From contig CALJLV010000085.1 in assembly GCA_937982505.1 (NCBI GenBank), positions 1-64,000 on the forward strand: DNA of 64,000 nt. The letters run 5' to 3'. The notes under the pieces were generated by a model. That model searched no databases and had not been told where the DNA came from. It saw nothing but the letters and a program-made list of their open reading frames with translations. This DNA comes from an uncultured Desulfobacteraceae bacterium. Its GTDB lineage: Bacteria; Desulfobacterota; Desulfobacteria; Desulfobacterales; UBA2174. The position numbers and the translations under genes were made by a program. Below are positions 7,628-17,376 of this stretch, piece by piece; positions within the stretch are counted from its first letter, which is position 1, and each line of letters begins with the position of its first letter.

Positions 7628-9280
7628 ATGCGCAAGTACCTGATCCAATTTTTACCCCACCTCGGTTGTGGCTTTTTCTTCAGTCTCTTCATCAACGTGC
7701 TGCAACTGGCCTATCTGCTCTACATGCGCCTGCTCTATGACAAGGTCATGATCAGCCGCAGCATGGAAACCCTTCTGTTTCTCACCGCCGGGGTAGTGGG
7801 TGCCTATCTGCTGATGGGGGTTCTGGAGGTCATCCGTTCCAAGCTGCTGGTGCGGGTGGGTGTCGAATTCGACCAGGTGGTGGCCAGGCCGGTCTTCGGC
7901 CGCATGGTGGACAATTCCGTGGCCGCCGGAGGCCCCATGCACACCCAGGGACTGAAAGATCTCAACAGCATCCGCAATTTTTTCGGCGGCGCCGGGATCT
8001 TCGCCTTTTTCGACACCCCCTGGGTGCCCATCTACCTGGCCATCATCTACCTGTTCCACCCCTGGCTGGGCGCGGTGGCCACGGCGGGGGCCGTGGTTCT
8101 GGTGCTGTTGGTTCTGTTTCAGGAGATCTTCACCGGTCGCATGCGGGCGGCCTGGGTGCAGTCGTCCATCGCCACGGATCAGTTTCTGTCCTCGACCCTG
8201 CGCAACGTTCAGAGCGTCAATGCCATGGGCATGCTGCCCGCCCTGAGCCGCCACTGGAAATCCTACAACCGCGCCGACGTCTACCACGAGGGCCAACTGG
8301 CGGCCCGAAGCGGCTTTTTCCAGAGCAGCGCCAAGATGGTGATGATGGCCACCAGTGCCCTGGAGATGGCCGTCGGCGCCTATCTGGTGATCATCCATGA
8401 CATCACCATCGGCACCATGGTGGCCGCCTCCATGATCATGGGGCGGGCCCTGTCCCCGATCATGATGCTGGGCAATGCCTGGAAAAGCCTCATGGAATCC
8501 CGGCTGGCCTACCAGCGGCTTTCGGAACTGATGACCGCGGCGCGTCCCAAGGGGGATCTGGCGCTGGAGGGGCCGCCGGATCTGTTCCGGGTCGAAGGGG
8601 TCGGCCATGCCATCAACGGTCAGGCGGTGCTGCAGGAGATCGATTTCGCGCTGAAGCCCGGAGAGGTGCTGGCCGTGGCAGGCCCCAGCGGCGCCGGGAA
8701 GTCGACCCTGGCCAGGATCCTGCTCGGGCTCTGGCGGCCGGATGCCGGGCGGGTATGCCTGGGAGACAACGACATTCAGACCTTCGATCCGGATCAGCTG
8801 GGCGCCAGGATCGGCTACATTCCCCAGGACGTGGAACTGTTCAGCGGCACCGTGGCCGAGAACATCGCTCGGCTGGGGCCGGCGGATCCCGAGGCTCAGG
8901 TGGCGGCGGCCGTGGCGGCCGGGGCCCACCAGATGATTCTTTCCCTGCCGGCGGGCTACGACACGCCCATCGGCCGCGGTGGTATCCTGCTCTCCGGGGG
9001 GCAAAAACAGCGCATCGCCCTGGCCCGGGCGATGTACGGAGACCCCTGGCTCGTTGTGATGGACGAGCCCGATTCCCATCTGGATCAGCCTGGCCGGGAA
9101 GCCCTGAAGCAGGTGCTGGCCCAGCTCAGGGAAAAAGGGGTGTCGACCATCCTGATCACCCATAACCAGGATATCGCCAAGGCCGCGGACCGGATTCTGT
9201 TTCTCGAACAGGGGCGCATCCAGCGGGAGGAGCGCACCGCGGTGGCCGCCTCGCCCGTCAAAATGATCACAGAAGGATAA
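7628..9280 (+). CDS. Type I secretion ABC half-transporter B (PrtD-like)
   Basis: The 550-aa protein starts at ATG 7628; the in-frame extension back to 7583 lacks a clear ribosome site. It is about the same length and layout as the preceding gene: an N-terminal membrane domain beginning MRKYLIQFLPHLG, then an ATPase domain. This domain has Walker A GPSGAGKSTLA, a canonical signature LLSGGQKQRIALAR, Walker B LVVMDEPDSHLD and H-loop ILITHNQ. It therefore carries the intact signature missing from its partner. The spacing to hlyD is 3 bases, so these genes are one operon. Confidence 0.88.
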   Translation: MRKYLIQFLPHLGCGFFFSLFINVLQLAYLLYMRLLYDKVMISRSMETLLFLTAGVVGAYLLMGVLEVIRSKLLVRVGVEFDQVVARPVFGRMVDNSVAAGGPMHTQGLKDLNSIRNFFGGAGIFAFFDTPWVPIYLAIIYLFHPWLGAVATAGAVVLVLLVLFQEIFTGRMRAAWVQSSIATDQFLSSTLRNVQSVNAMGMLPALSRHWKSYNRADVYHEGQLAARSGFFQSSAKMVMMATSALEMAVGAYLVIIHDITIGTMVAASMIMGRALSPIMMLGNAWKSLMESRLAYQRLSELMTAARPKGDLALEGPPDLFRVEGVGHAINGQAVLQEIDFALKPGEVLAVAGPSGAGKSTLARILLGLWRPDAGRVCLGDNDIQTFDPDQLGARIGYIPQDVELFSGTVAENIARLGPADPEAQVAAAVAAGAHQMILSLPAGYDTPIGRGGILLSGGQKQRIALARAMYGDPWLVVMDEPDSHLDQPGREALKQVLAQLREKGVSTILITHNQDIAKAADRILFLEQGRIQREERTAVAASPVKMITEG

Positions 9281-9283
9281 CCC

Positions 9284-10636
9284 ATGACCACGGACACAAA
9301 AGCCATTGAAGCCGCTTCCGACGGTGCGCCCCAGGTCGAGCTGCCCACCTCTTCGCGGAACATCATCCTGCTGGGCCTGTTCTTCGTCGCCCTTTTCTTC
9401 GGAGGCCTGGGCGGGTGGATCGCCACGGCCAAGATCCAAGGCGCGGTCATCGCCCCCGGGGAAGTCATTGTCGAGAGCTACCGCAAGCTGGTGCAGCATT
9501 TGGACGGGGGCATCGTCAAGGAGATCCTGGTGCGTGACGGGGACCGGGTGCAAAAGGGACAGGTCCTGATCCGCCTGGACGGCGAGCGGGTCCAGGCCAC
9601 CCGGGACCTGTACCGCGGCCAGATGGACGTTCTGCTGGCCCGGGAGGCCCGTCTGATGGCTGAAAAGGAGCGCCGCAACCGCATCCTCTGGCCGCCGGAG
9701 CTGGCCGACAGGACCGAGGTGCCGGAGGTGGCCGCTGGCATGAAGACCGAGGCGGATGTCTTCATCTCCCGCCGGGCCGCCAAGGAAAGCCAGCAAACCA
9801 TCTATCAGTCCCAGATCCAGCAGCTGCGTTCCCAGATCGACGGCCAGCACCAGCAGCTGGCCTTGACCCAGGCCACCATCGCCTCGCTCCAGGATGAGAT
9901 CACGGCCAAGACCCCTTTGCTGGAGGGGCGTTACCTGGATCGTTCGCACATCATGGAACTGGATCGCGCCCTGAACAGCCACCGGGTGCGCAGCGACGAG
10001 CTCAGATCGGCCGTCACCCTGGCCGGCGAACGGATCGAGGAGCTGGAACTGAAGATCAAGGACCTGGAGACGGCCTACGTGGACGAAGCGGCCGGCCGGC
10101 TGGCCGAAACCCGGCAATCCATCATGGACCTGCGCGAACGGCTCCGTCCGGCCGAAGACGCCTGCCGGCGGCTGGAGATCGCGGCCCCGGAATCCGGGGT
10201 GGTGGTCAACCTGAACGTGCGCACCGAAGGCGGGGTGATCCAGGCCGGCCACCCGCTGATGGAAATCGTGCCCCAAGACAGCGGGTTGATCGTTTCCGCC
10301 ATGGTGGCGCCGGACAAGATCGACGAGGTCAAGGTGGGCCAGCGGGCCAGCGTTTCCCTCTCGGCCTTTCCCACCCGCTACACCCCCAAGGTCGACGGCA
10401 CGGTGAGCTACGTGTCCGCCGACCGGGTCGTTCCGCAGAATCAGTATATCCCCCCGCACTACCTGGTGCACGTGGAACTCGATGCGGAGTCTCTCAACGC
10501 CGCCATCCAGGACGTGGAGCGGCTCACCCCCGGCATGCCCGCCGAGGTGTATATCCAGACCGAGGCCAAGACGGTCCTCGACTATCTGCTGTCGCCCATC
10601 ACCGAAAGCATGAACCGCGCCTTGAGGGAGTCGTGA
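9284..10636 (+). CDS. HlyD/PrtE-family periplasmic adaptor of type I secretion
   Basis: The 450-aa protein has one N-terminal transmembrane helix (about residues 27-50, IILLGLFFVALFFGGLGGW). A biotinyl-lipoyl-like half-motif follows (VIVESYRKLVQHLDGGIVKE), then a long alpha-helical hairpin (about residues 100-280) and a C-terminal beta-barrel ending in MPAEVYIQTEAKTVLDYLLSP. That C-terminus is typical of the HlyD/PrtE/LapC branch. It links the ABC pump to the outer-membrane channel encoded one base downstream. Confidence 0.9.
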   Translation: MTTDTKAIEAASDGAPQVELPTSSRNIILLGLFFVALFFGGLGGWIATAKIQGAVIAPGEVIVESYRKLVQHLDGGIVKEILVRDGDRVQKGQVLIRLDGERVQATRDLYRGQMDVLLAREARLMAEKERRNRILWPPELADRTEVPEVAAGMKTEADVFISRRAAKESQQTIYQSQIQQLRSQIDGQHQQLALTQATIASLQDEITAKTPLLEGRYLDRSHIMELDRALNSHRVRSDELRSAVTLAGERIEELELKIKDLETAYVDEAAGRLAETRQSIMDLRERLRPAEDACRRLEIAAPESGVVVNLNVRTEGGVIQAGHPLMEIVPQDSGLIVSAMVAPDKIDEVKVGQRASVSLSAFPTRYTPKVDGTVSYVSADRVVPQNQYIPPHYLVHVELDAESLNAAIQDVERLTPGMPAEVYIQTEAKTVLDYLLSPITESMNRALRES

Positions 10637-10637
10637 C

Positions 10638-12020
10638 ATGAAACCAGAGCACAAGATCCCCTTTCAGTTGATGGCCCTCGTCATGGCGGCCTGGCTTTGG
10701 CTGCCCGGGCAGGCCCGGGGGGCTTCGGAGGGCGCCCACGGCCAGCCCCAGGCCCTGACGCTGGACCTCGAAGCCGCGGTGGACCTGGGGCTCAAAAACA
10801 ATCCGCGGATCCAGGCCATGGCCTTTGCCCTGGAAAGGAGCCACTCGGAGATTAAATCCCTGCGGGGGCGCTTTCTGCCGCGACTGTCGGCCGGATACGG
10901 CCAGACCTGGCTGGAGAGCCTCGATGCCCGGGGCCCTTCGGACGATGATTACATCAATCAGATCCAGGAGAACTGGCGGCTCAGCCTGCAGCAGCCCCTC
11001 TATGCGGGCGGAACCATTCTCAACACCTATCGCAAGGCCCAGATCCAGCAGGAGTCGGTGCTCCTGGAAAAGGAAAGCGAGGAGCGGCGTCTGATCCGCC
11101 GCATCCAGGAAGCCTATCTGCAGCTGCTCAAGGCGCGCGAGGATCGGCGCAGCCTCGAGCAGACCGTGGCGCGCCTGCAGGTGAGCCACGAGGCCGCCGG
11201 GGCCTTCGTGGCCCAGCAGATGGCCCCTTATGTCGAGGTCCTGCAGGCCCAGGTGGATCTTGAGGACGCGATGCAGCAGTTGAGCCAGACCAAAAACCTG
11301 GAGACCATCCATCAGGTGAGCCTGGACGGTCTGCTGGGGGTTGAGGAAGGCAGCGTCATCTATGCCGGTGCCTTGAGCGACATCGATCCCAGCCGCGATT
11401 TCAAGCTGGACGAATGCCAGCAGACGGCCCAGGCCTCGCGCACCGAACTGAAGCTGCTGGAAACCAACATGCAGTTGGCCCGCAAGGAAAAGCAGATCGC
11501 CACCGGCCAGGGGCTGCCGCGGGTCACCTTGCAGATGAGCGCCACGGACTACAACCGCGACTACGACGAACCCGGGGCCAACCTCTTTGGGAAATTCGAC
11601 CGGGACCAGCAGAACCAGTACTGGTCCGCCGGGGTCAGCGTGGAGTGGAATTTTTTCAACGGCGGCGAGTTCTACTACCGGCGCCAGAGCATGGAAAACG
11701 AGATCCAGCGCCTCGAGCGCCTCCAGCAGGATACCCGGGCCACCATCCGCACCGAAGTCAACAGCGCCTTTCTGCGGTTGCGCGAGGCCCGCGACCGGGT
11801 GGACGCCACCACCACCAGCCTGAAAACCGCCGGTGAAGGCTACCGCATGGAAAAGACGCGTCTGGAGATGCGGGTGGGCACCATCCAGGCCCTGCTCAAC
11901 GCCCAGGATCGGCTCACCCGGGCCGAGGCCAACCGCAACATGGCCATCCATGACTACCGGCTGGCCCTGGCGGACCTGTACTATGCCATGGGGACGCGCA
12001 ACGACGCCCTGGACCCCTAG
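10638..12020 (+). CDS. TolC-family outer-membrane channel
   Basis: The 460-aa protein has an N-terminal signal sequence (residues 9-30, LMALVMAAWLWLPGQARG) followed by the duplicated helical/beta architecture of outer-membrane efflux proteins. Recognisable pieces include the early LDLEAAVDLGLKNNPRI and, near the end, RVGTIQALLNAQDRLTRAEAN with the family-typical N-A-x-x-x-L spacing. It closes the four-gene secretion operon. No RTX-repeat or other obvious substrate gene is inside the window. Confidence 0.88.
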   Translation: MKPEHKIPFQLMALVMAAWLWLPGQARGASEGAHGQPQALTLDLEAAVDLGLKNNPRIQAMAFALERSHSEIKSLRGRFLPRLSAGYGQTWLESLDARGPSDDDYINQIQENWRLSLQQPLYAGGTILNTYRKAQIQQESVLLEKESEERRLIRRIQEAYLQLLKAREDRRSLEQTVARLQVSHEAAGAFVAQQMAPYVEVLQAQVDLEDAMQQLSQTKNLETIHQVSLDGLLGVEEGSVIYAGALSDIDPSRDFKLDECQQTAQASRTELKLLETNMQLARKEKQIATGQGLPRVTLQMSATDYNRDYDEPGANLFGKFDRDQQNQYWSAGVSVEWNFFNGGEFYYRRQSMENEIQRLERLQQDTRATIRTEVNSAFLRLREARDRVDATTTSLKTAGEGYRMEKTRLEMRVGTIQALLNAQDRLTRAEANRNMAIHDYRLALADLYYAMGTRNDALDP

Positions 12021-12051
12021 CCCGGGCCTGGACGGGGGCGCCATATTTCCC

Positions 12052-12080
12052 TTGACCGGAACATGGCGATCGTGTTCAAT
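12052..12080 (+). promoter_or_regulatory. Candidate sigma-70 promoter of the polysaccharide locus
   Basis: TTGACC (12052-12057), a 17-base spacer and TTCAAT (12075-12080) lie between the secretion operon and the first glycan gene. The predicted start near 12087 gives a 30-base leader before ATG 12117. No intrinsic terminator is seen between the TolC gene and here, so readthrough from upstream remains possible. Confidence 0.4.
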
Positions 12081-12116
12081 GCTTGGCCGAAAAAGGACGG
12101 AACATACCTGAATAAA

Positions 12117-13286
12117 ATGAAAATACTCACCATCGTGGGGGCCCGGCCCCAGTTTATCAAGGCCGCCATGGTCTCGCGCGCCCTGATGGCCCACAACCGC
12201 CGCATGGGCGCGGCGGCCGGTGATCGGACCCCATCCTTCCCATGGCCCGAAGGCGCCTTGCGGGAGGAGATTCTGCACACCGGCCAGCACTATGACCCCA
12301 ACATGAGCGCCGTCTTCTTTGACCAGTTGGGCATTCCCGCGCCGGCCGCCAACCTGGACATCAACGGTGGATCCCACGGCCAGATGACCGGACGCATGTT
12401 GGCGGCCATCGAAGTGCAGATCCAGGAGCGCCGGCCCGACCTGGTCATGGTCTACGGCGATACCAACTCCACCCTGGCCGGGGCCCTGGCCGCCGCCAAG
12501 CTCCATGTTCCGGTGGCCCACGTGGAAGCCGGGCTGCGTTCCTTCAACCGGCGCATGCCCGAGGAGATCAACCGCGTCCTGACCGATCATGTGGCCGCCT
12601 TGCTTTTTTGCCCGACCCGCACCGCCGTGGACAACCTGGCCCGGGAGGGGATCTGCGATGGGGTTTACCACGTGGGCGATGTCATGTACGACGCGGCGCA
12701 ATGTTTCGCCGACATGGCTGCGGCCCGGTCCACCATCCTGGAGGACCTCGGCCTGGCCCGGGGCCAGTACCTGCTGAGCACCGTGCACCGGGCTGAAAAC
12801 ACCGACGATCCCCGGCGGCTGGAGAATATCCTGGAGGCCCTGGCACTGCTTTCCCAGCGCTTTACGGTGGTTTTTCCCCTCCATCCCCGAACACGCCGAA
12901 AAATCGAAGACGGGGCTCGGGCACGCGGGGCCTCGCCCACGACCCGGGTGAAGCTGATCCCGCCCGTGTCGTTCCTCGACATGGTCCAACTCGAAAAAAA
13001 CGCCCGCTGCATTCTCACCGATTCGGGCGGGGTGCAAAAGGAGGCCTATTTTCACAGGGTGCCCTGTGTGACCCTGCGTGATGAGACCGAGTGGCGCGAA
13101 ACCGTCGCCGCCGGATGGAATCAGCTGGCGGGGACCGACGTCCAGGGGATCTGCCGGGCGGTGGACCAGGCCGGCCAGGGGGGCACCATCGTCGATTACG
13201 GCGACGGGGCCTGCTCCCACAAGATCGTCCAGATAATGGCCGCCTTCGCGAGGGCCGACGAGGGGTGGAGGACCGCTTCGAAATGA
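12117..13286 (+). CDS. wecB: UDP-N-acetylglucosamine 2-epimerase (non-hydrolysing)
   Basis: The 389-aa enzyme interconverts UDP-GlcNAc and UDP-ManNAc in the cytoplasm. Family signatures are [15 protein letters not shown] at the N-terminus, [47 protein letters not shown] with the catalytic acids, [11 protein letters not shown], and [19 protein letters not shown]. The start is set at ATG 12117, where homology begins, rather than the longer frame at 12063. It overlaps the next gene by ATGA. UDP-ManNAc could be oxidised to UDP-ManNAcA by the dehydrogenase encoded far away at 57794. Confidence 0.92.
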   Translation: MKILTIVGARPQFIKAAMVSRALMAHNRRMGAAAGDRTPSFPWPEGALREEILHTGQHYDPNMSAVFFDQLGIPAPAANLDINGGSHGQMTGRMLAAIEVQIQERRPDLVMVYGDTNSTLAGALAAAKLHVPVAHVEAGLRSFNRRMPEEINRVLTDHVAALLFCPTRTAVDNLAREGICDGVYHVGDVMYDAAQCFADMAAARSTILEDLGLARGQYLLSTVHRAENTDDPRRLENILEALALLSQRFTVVFPLHPRTRRKIEDGARARGASPTTRVKLIPPVSFLDMVQLEKNARCILTDSGGVQKEAYFHRVPCVTLRDETEWRETVAAGWNQLAGTDVQGICRAVDQAGQGGTIVDYGDGACSHKIVQIMAAFARADEGWRTASK

Positions 13287-14236
13287 TCCGCGGCAAAACC
13301 ATTTTTATCACCGGCGGGGCCGGCTTCATCGCCAACGCCCTGATGAAGTGCCTGATTGAGGACAATCGGATCGTCGCCTACGACAATTTTCACCGCGACA
13401 CCCTCAGCGGCAGCGGCTACGCCGGCCATCCGAACCTGACCATCGTCCGGGGCGACGTCCTGGATCCGCCGGCCCTGACCCGCGCCATGGCCGGCGCCGA
13501 CATCGTGGTCCATGCCGCCGGCATCGCCGGCATCGACACCGTGATCCTCGACCCGGTCAAAACCATGACGGTGAACATGATCGGCACCGCCAACGCTCTG
13601 GCGGCCGCCCGGATCAACGGGGTCGGGGATCGATTCATCGATTTTTCAACCTCTGAAATTTTCGGATCCATGGCCTATAAATCCACCGAGGAAAGCGACA
13701 CGGTGGCCGGGTCGGCCGGAGAGGCGCGATGGGTCTATGCGGTGAGCAAACTGGCGGGGGAACACCTCACCCAGGCCTATCACAAGCAGTATCGGCTGCC
13801 CACCGTGACGGTCCGCCCCTTCAATGTCTACGGCCCCGGTCAAACCGGGGAGGGCGCCTTGCACGTCTTCATCAAAAGGGCCCTGAGAAATGAGGACCTT
13901 TTCATCAACGGCGACGGCACCCAGATCCGGGCCTGGTGCTATGTGGATGATTTCGTGGACTGCCTGCTCAGATGCATGGAAGACCCCAGGGCCGTCGGCC
14001 AGAGTTTCAATATCGGCAACGCCCGGGCCGTCATCACCATTTTGGGCCTGGCGCAGACCGTCTGCCGCGTGCTCCAGTCCGGATCGCGCATCCTTTTCCG
14101 GGAAGAGCTCTCGGCCGATGTCGAACTGAGGATTCCCTCGGTGAAAAAGGCCGAGACGGTGCTCGGATTCAAGGCCCGGGTGGATCTGGACGAAGGGATT
14201 GCCCGGGCGGCCGAATTCTACCGCCAGCAATTATAG
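13283..14236 (+). CDS. NAD-dependent nucleotide-sugar epimerase/dehydratase (extended SDR)
   Basis: The 317-aa extended short-chain dehydrogenase opens with the Rossmann signature [13 protein letters not shown]. It has STSEIFGS, then the catalytic YAVSK (YxxxK) followed by [12 protein letters not shown], and the sugar-epimerase segment [16 protein letters not shown]. This is the GalE/RmlB/ArnA-C-like group that modifies C4, C5 or C6 of a nucleotide sugar; the exact reaction cannot be read from sequence. The start ATG overlaps the wecB stop. Confidence 0.85.
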   Translation: MIRGKTIFITGGAGFIANALMKCLIEDNRIVAYDNFHRDTLSGSGYAGHPNLTIVRGDVLDPPALTRAMAGADIVVHAAGIAGIDTVILDPVKTMTVNMIGTANALAAARINGVGDRFIDFSTSEIFGSMAYKSTEESDTVAGSAGEARWVYAVSKLAGEHLTQAYHKQYRLPTVTVRPFNVYGPGQTGEGALHVFIKRALRNEDLFINGDGTQIRAWCYVDDFVDCLLRCMEDPRAVGQSFNIGNARAVITILGLAQTVCRVLQSGSRILFREELSADVELRIPSVKKAETVLGFKARVDLDEGIARAAEFYRQQL

Positions 14237-14245
14237 GCAGTTGCC

Positions 14246-15376
14246 ATGATCCGGCTTTCGAAACCCGATATCCGGCCAGAAGACATCGCCCGCGCGGTGG
14301 CGGTCCTCGATTCCGGCATGCTGGTCCAGGGACCGCAGGTGGAGGCCTTTGAGCGGGGTCTGGCCGCCTTTGCCGGCCTGCCCCATGCCGTGGCGGTCTC
14401 TTCGGGGACCGCGGCCCTGCACCTGGCCTTCAAGGCCCTCGGGATCGGCCCGGGCGATACGGTCATCGTGCCGGCCTTCACGTTCCCGGCCACGGCCAAC
14501 GCGGTGGAGGTCCTGGGGGCCACGACCGCACTCTGCGAGGTGGATGAGCGCACTTATGTGGCCACCCCGGAAGCCCTGGCGGACACCATCGCGTCGCTTC
14601 GCGACCGGCGCCTCAAGGCCGTGGTGGTGGTCCACGAGTTCGGCTTTCCGGCGCGCATCGCGGAAATCGCGTCCCTTTGCCGGCGCCACCGGCTTGGACT
14701 CGTGGAAGATGCGGCCTGCGCCCTGGGAACACTGGCCGACGGCAGGCACCCCGGGTTTCACGGCGATGCGGCCTGTTTCTCCTTTCATCCGCGCAAGGCC
14801 ATCACCACGGGCGAAGGCGGTGCGGTGCTGACCCGGCGCGCGGATATCGCCGAAAAGGTCAAGGCGCTGCGCAACCACGGCATCGTGAACGGTCCGGCGG
14901 GCATCGATTTTCATGACGCCGGGTGGAACTACCGCCTGACGGATTTTCAGGCCGCCCTGGCCCTCGGGCAACTGGAACGCTTTCCCGAGGAACTGGCCCG
15001 CCGGCGTGAGCTGGCCGCGACCTACCGGTCCAGCCTGGAGCGCGTACCCGGGGTGTCGCTGCCCCGGATGGTCCCCGGGCACTCCCTGCAGAGCTTCATG
15101 GTGGTCCTGGAAGAGGCCCTTTCCCGTGACCGCATCATGTCCGCCTTGCGCGACGGCGGGGTACAGACCAACCTGGGCGCCCAGGCTCTCAACTGCCTGG
15201 CCTATTACCGGCAGCGCTACGGGTGGAATGCCGACACCTGCCCGGTGGCCACCCGTTTGTACCGCAGCGGTCTGGTTCTGCCCCTGTACGGTTCACTGCC
15301 GGCGGGAGAGGTCCGGCGCATCGGCGAATTGCTGCAGCGACTGCTGCCGGCGGCGGGGCAGGGAGGGGTCCCATGA
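14246..15376 (+). CDS. DegT/DnrJ/EryC1-family sugar aminotransferase
   Basis: The 376-aa PLP enzyme opens IRLSKPDIRPEDIARAV and contains AVSSGTAALHLAFKALGIG. PLP-site residues lie in LVEDAACALGT and in SFHPRKAITTGEGGAVLT, where the Lys forms the Schiff base, followed by NYRLTDFQAALALGQLERF. Such enzymes transfer an amino group from glutamate to a keto-sugar nucleotide. It lies between the epimerase and a NeuD-like acyltransferase, forming a plausible 4-keto to 4-amino to 4-N-acyl sugar module. It overlaps the next gene by ATGA. Confidence 0.88.
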   Translation: MIRLSKPDIRPEDIARAVAVLDSGMLVQGPQVEAFERGLAAFAGLPHAVAVSSGTAALHLAFKALGIGPGDTVIVPAFTFPATANAVEVLGATTALCEVDERTYVATPEALADTIASLRDRRLKAVVVVHEFGFPARIAEIASLCRRHRLGLVEDAACALGTLADGRHPGFHGDAACFSFHPRKAITTGEGGAVLTRRADIAEKVKALRNHGIVNGPAGIDFHDAGWNYRLTDFQAALALGQLERFPEELARRRELAATYRSSLERVPGVSLPRMVPGHSLQSFMVVLEEALSRDRIMSALRDGGVQTNLGAQALNCLAYYRQRYGWNADTCPVATRLYRSGLVLPLYGSLPAGEVRRIGELLQRLLPAAGQGGVP

Positions 15377-16026
15377 ACCGCCCCCGATTCGGCGACACGA
15401 ACATCGTGGTCCTGGGTGCCGGCGGGACCGGTCTTTTCATGGCCGACTGCATCAGGCAGGCCGAGGGTTTCGCCTTCGCCGGGTTTCTGGATGATGATCC
15501 ACAAAAGCAGACCGGCGGCTACGAGGATCACGCGGTACTTGGGGGCCTCACCGCGTGGCGGACCTTGCCGGCGTCTTGCCTCTTCATAACCTCCCTTTAC
15601 AGCCCGAAAAAAATGTATCTTTGGAATGCACGGGTTGAAGAACTCGGTATTCCGGACGGGCGTTGGGCCACCTTTGTCGATCCGCTGACCCGAATCGGAT
15701 CCGGGGTCCATATCGGCAAAGGCACTTTCGTGGGGCCCGGGACTGTCATCGAGCCGGCCTGCACGATCGGCCGGCGCTGCGCCTTGCTGGGCAGCGTCCA
15801 TCTGGCCCACCATGTGGTGCTGGAGGACTACGTGGTCTGCGCCAACAGCGTTTCCATCTCGGGAGGCGTGTCCATCGGAAGGGGGAGCTATGTGGGCGCC
15901 AATGCCGCCGTGCGCCAATATGTCAGAATCGGTCCCTTTGCCGTCGTGGGCATGGGCGCAGTGGTCCTGGACGCGGTGTCCGGTGCAACGACGGTGGTCG
16001 GCAACCCCGCCAGGCCGATGGGCTGA
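15373..16026 (+). CDS. NeuD/PglD-family sugar O/N-acyltransferase
   Basis: The 217-aa protein has an N-terminal PglD-type domain (NIVVLGAGGTGLFMADCI, then GFLDDDPQK) and a C-terminal left-handed beta-helix of hexapeptide repeats (VHIGKGTFVGPGTVIEPACT, then SIGRGSYVGANAAVRQYVRI). The end, VVGMGAVVLDAVSGATTVVG, then NPARPMG, is typical. It would acylate the amino sugar produced by the preceding aminotransferase using acetyl-CoA or a related donor. The start overlaps the aminotransferase stop. Confidence 0.85.
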   Translation: MNRPRFGDTNIVVLGAGGTGLFMADCIRQAEGFAFAGFLDDDPQKQTGGYEDHAVLGGLTAWRTLPASCLFITSLYSPKKMYLWNARVEELGIPDGRWATFVDPLTRIGSGVHIGKGTFVGPGTVIEPACTIGRRCALLGSVHLAHHVVLEDYVVCANSVSISGGVSIGRGSYVGANAAVRQYVRIGPFAVVGMGAVVLDAVSGATTVVGNPARPMG

Positions 16027-16029
16027 GCC

Positions 16030-17376
16030 TTGAAAACGCGCACAGAACCGGGTGGACGCCTCGAGACGCCGCGCCCGAAAATCTTTGTCGGGCCCGTTGA
16101 AATCGCCGGAGTCGTCGCCGGCCTGTGTGCCGGATTCCGCCGCCTCGACATCCATTCCGAGGCCGTCTTGAAGGGCGCTCATCCCTTCGGTTACCCCACG
16201 TCGGAGCGGCAACACCGCCTCATCCGCGCCTGGCGCGAGCTGGGGACCTTGAGCCAGAACACCCCGCGCACCCGGATGTTCAGGAAACTCTGGTTCGCCT
16301 TTCTGGAGCGCATGTGCCGCCTGCCGGTCCTGGCCCTGTGCCTCCAGCGCTTCGATGCCTTTATCTTCATTTTCGGCCAGACCATCACCAATACCGGATT
16401 GGAATTGCGCCTGCTCAAGGCCCTGAACAAACGGGTGATCTTTCTCTATCTGGGATCGGACGCCCGTCCACCCTACATGGATGGGGCCGCATTTCCGGCC
16501 GGCCGGGCGGTGGATCCGGCGAGGCTGCGCCAGGCGGCGCGAAAAATCAAAAGGCGACTGAGGCGTCAGGAGCGCTACGCGGATGTGTGCGTCAATTCTC
16601 CGGCCGCCGGCCAGTTTCACGAAAAACGGTTCATCAACTGGTTTTCGCTGGGGTTCCCCAAGTGTCTCGCCCCCCCGGCCCGGCCTATCGGCGATCAAAC
16701 CTCGCCGCCGCGCGTCCGAATCCTGCACAGTCCCTCCCATCCCGTGGCCAAGGGGACGCCCGTCATCCGGCGGATCCTCCAACGGCTGAGCGCCAAAGGG
16801 CATCCCATCGAACTGATCCAGATCCAGGGCCTGCCCAATGCAGCGGTTTTACATGAACTGGCCCAGTGCGACCTGGTGGTGGACCAGCTCTATGCCGACA
16901 CCCCCATGGCGGGTTTTGCCACCGAAGCGGCCCATTGCGGCAAACCGGCGGTGGTGGGCGGCTATCTGGCCCCCGCGGTGCACGCCTGCCTCCAGGGGGC
17001 CGCCCTGCCGCCGAGCCGCTTTGTGCACCCCGACCAGTTCGAGGCCGCCCTCGAGGCCCTGGTGGTCGATGCGACGGCCAGACGCCAACTGGGGCTGCAG
17101 GCGCGCGCCTTCGTGCAGACGCACTGGGCCCCGGAAGCCGTGGCCCGGCGTTTTCTGAGCCTGATCGAAAAGGACATCCCCGGCCACTGGTGGGTCGATC
17201 CCCGGAGGATCCGCTATGTCCACGGGGTGGGGTGCGCCGAGGCCCACGTGCGCCAACTCGTTTCGGGCCTGGTGCGGCGATTCGGCCCCGGCGCCCTGGA
17301 GATCGACGACAAACCCGAATTGCTGGACAGTTTGCTGAAGCTGGCCCAGGGCGACGGAGAGCCGGCATGCTGCTGA
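16030..17376 (+). CDS. Glycosyltransferase-like protein of the polysaccharide locus
   Basis: The 448-aa protein has no plain family signature. The second half has a GT-B-like Rossmann fold: PPRVRILHSPSHPVAKGTPV, then LIQIQGLPNAAVLHELAQCD, and a donor-site-like FATEAAHCGKPAVVGGY. That pattern is seen in GT4-type enzymes, and the first half has FIFGQTITNTGLELRLLKAL. The start is a TTG three bases after the previous stop, with no strong ribosome site, so the true start is uncertain. Its end overlaps the flippase by 10 bases. A glycosyltransferase role is inferred from fold hints and context. Confidence 0.55.
   Translation: MKTRTEPGGRLETPRPKIFVGPVEIAGVVAGLCAGFRRLDIHSEAVLKGAHPFGYPTSERQHRLIRAWRELGTLSQNTPRTRMFRKLWFAFLERMCRLPVLALCLQRFDAFIFIFGQTITNTGLELRLLKALNKRVIFLYLGSDARPPYMDGAAFPAGRAVDPARLRQAARKIKRRLRRQERYADVCVNSPAAGQFHEKRFINWFSLGFPKCLAPPARPIGDQTSPPRVRILHSPSHPVAKGTPVIRRILQRLSAKGHPIELIQIQGLPNAAVLHELAQCDLVVDQLYADTPMAGFATEAAHCGKPAVVGGYLAPAVHACLQGAALPPSRFVHPDQFEAALEALVVDATARRQLGLQARAFVQTHWAPEAVARRFLSLIEKDIPGHWWVDPRRIRYVHGVGCAEAHVRQLVSGLVRRFGPGALEIDDKPELLDSLLKLAQGDGEPACC

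Noticed and set aside
7652..10654. 1000-codon open frame antisense to the second ABC transporter and HlyD genes
   Set aside because: The translation is Gly/His/Gln/Asp-rich with no domain, and the plus strand carries clear ABC and HlyD motifs. It is a typical antisense shadow in high-GC DNA.
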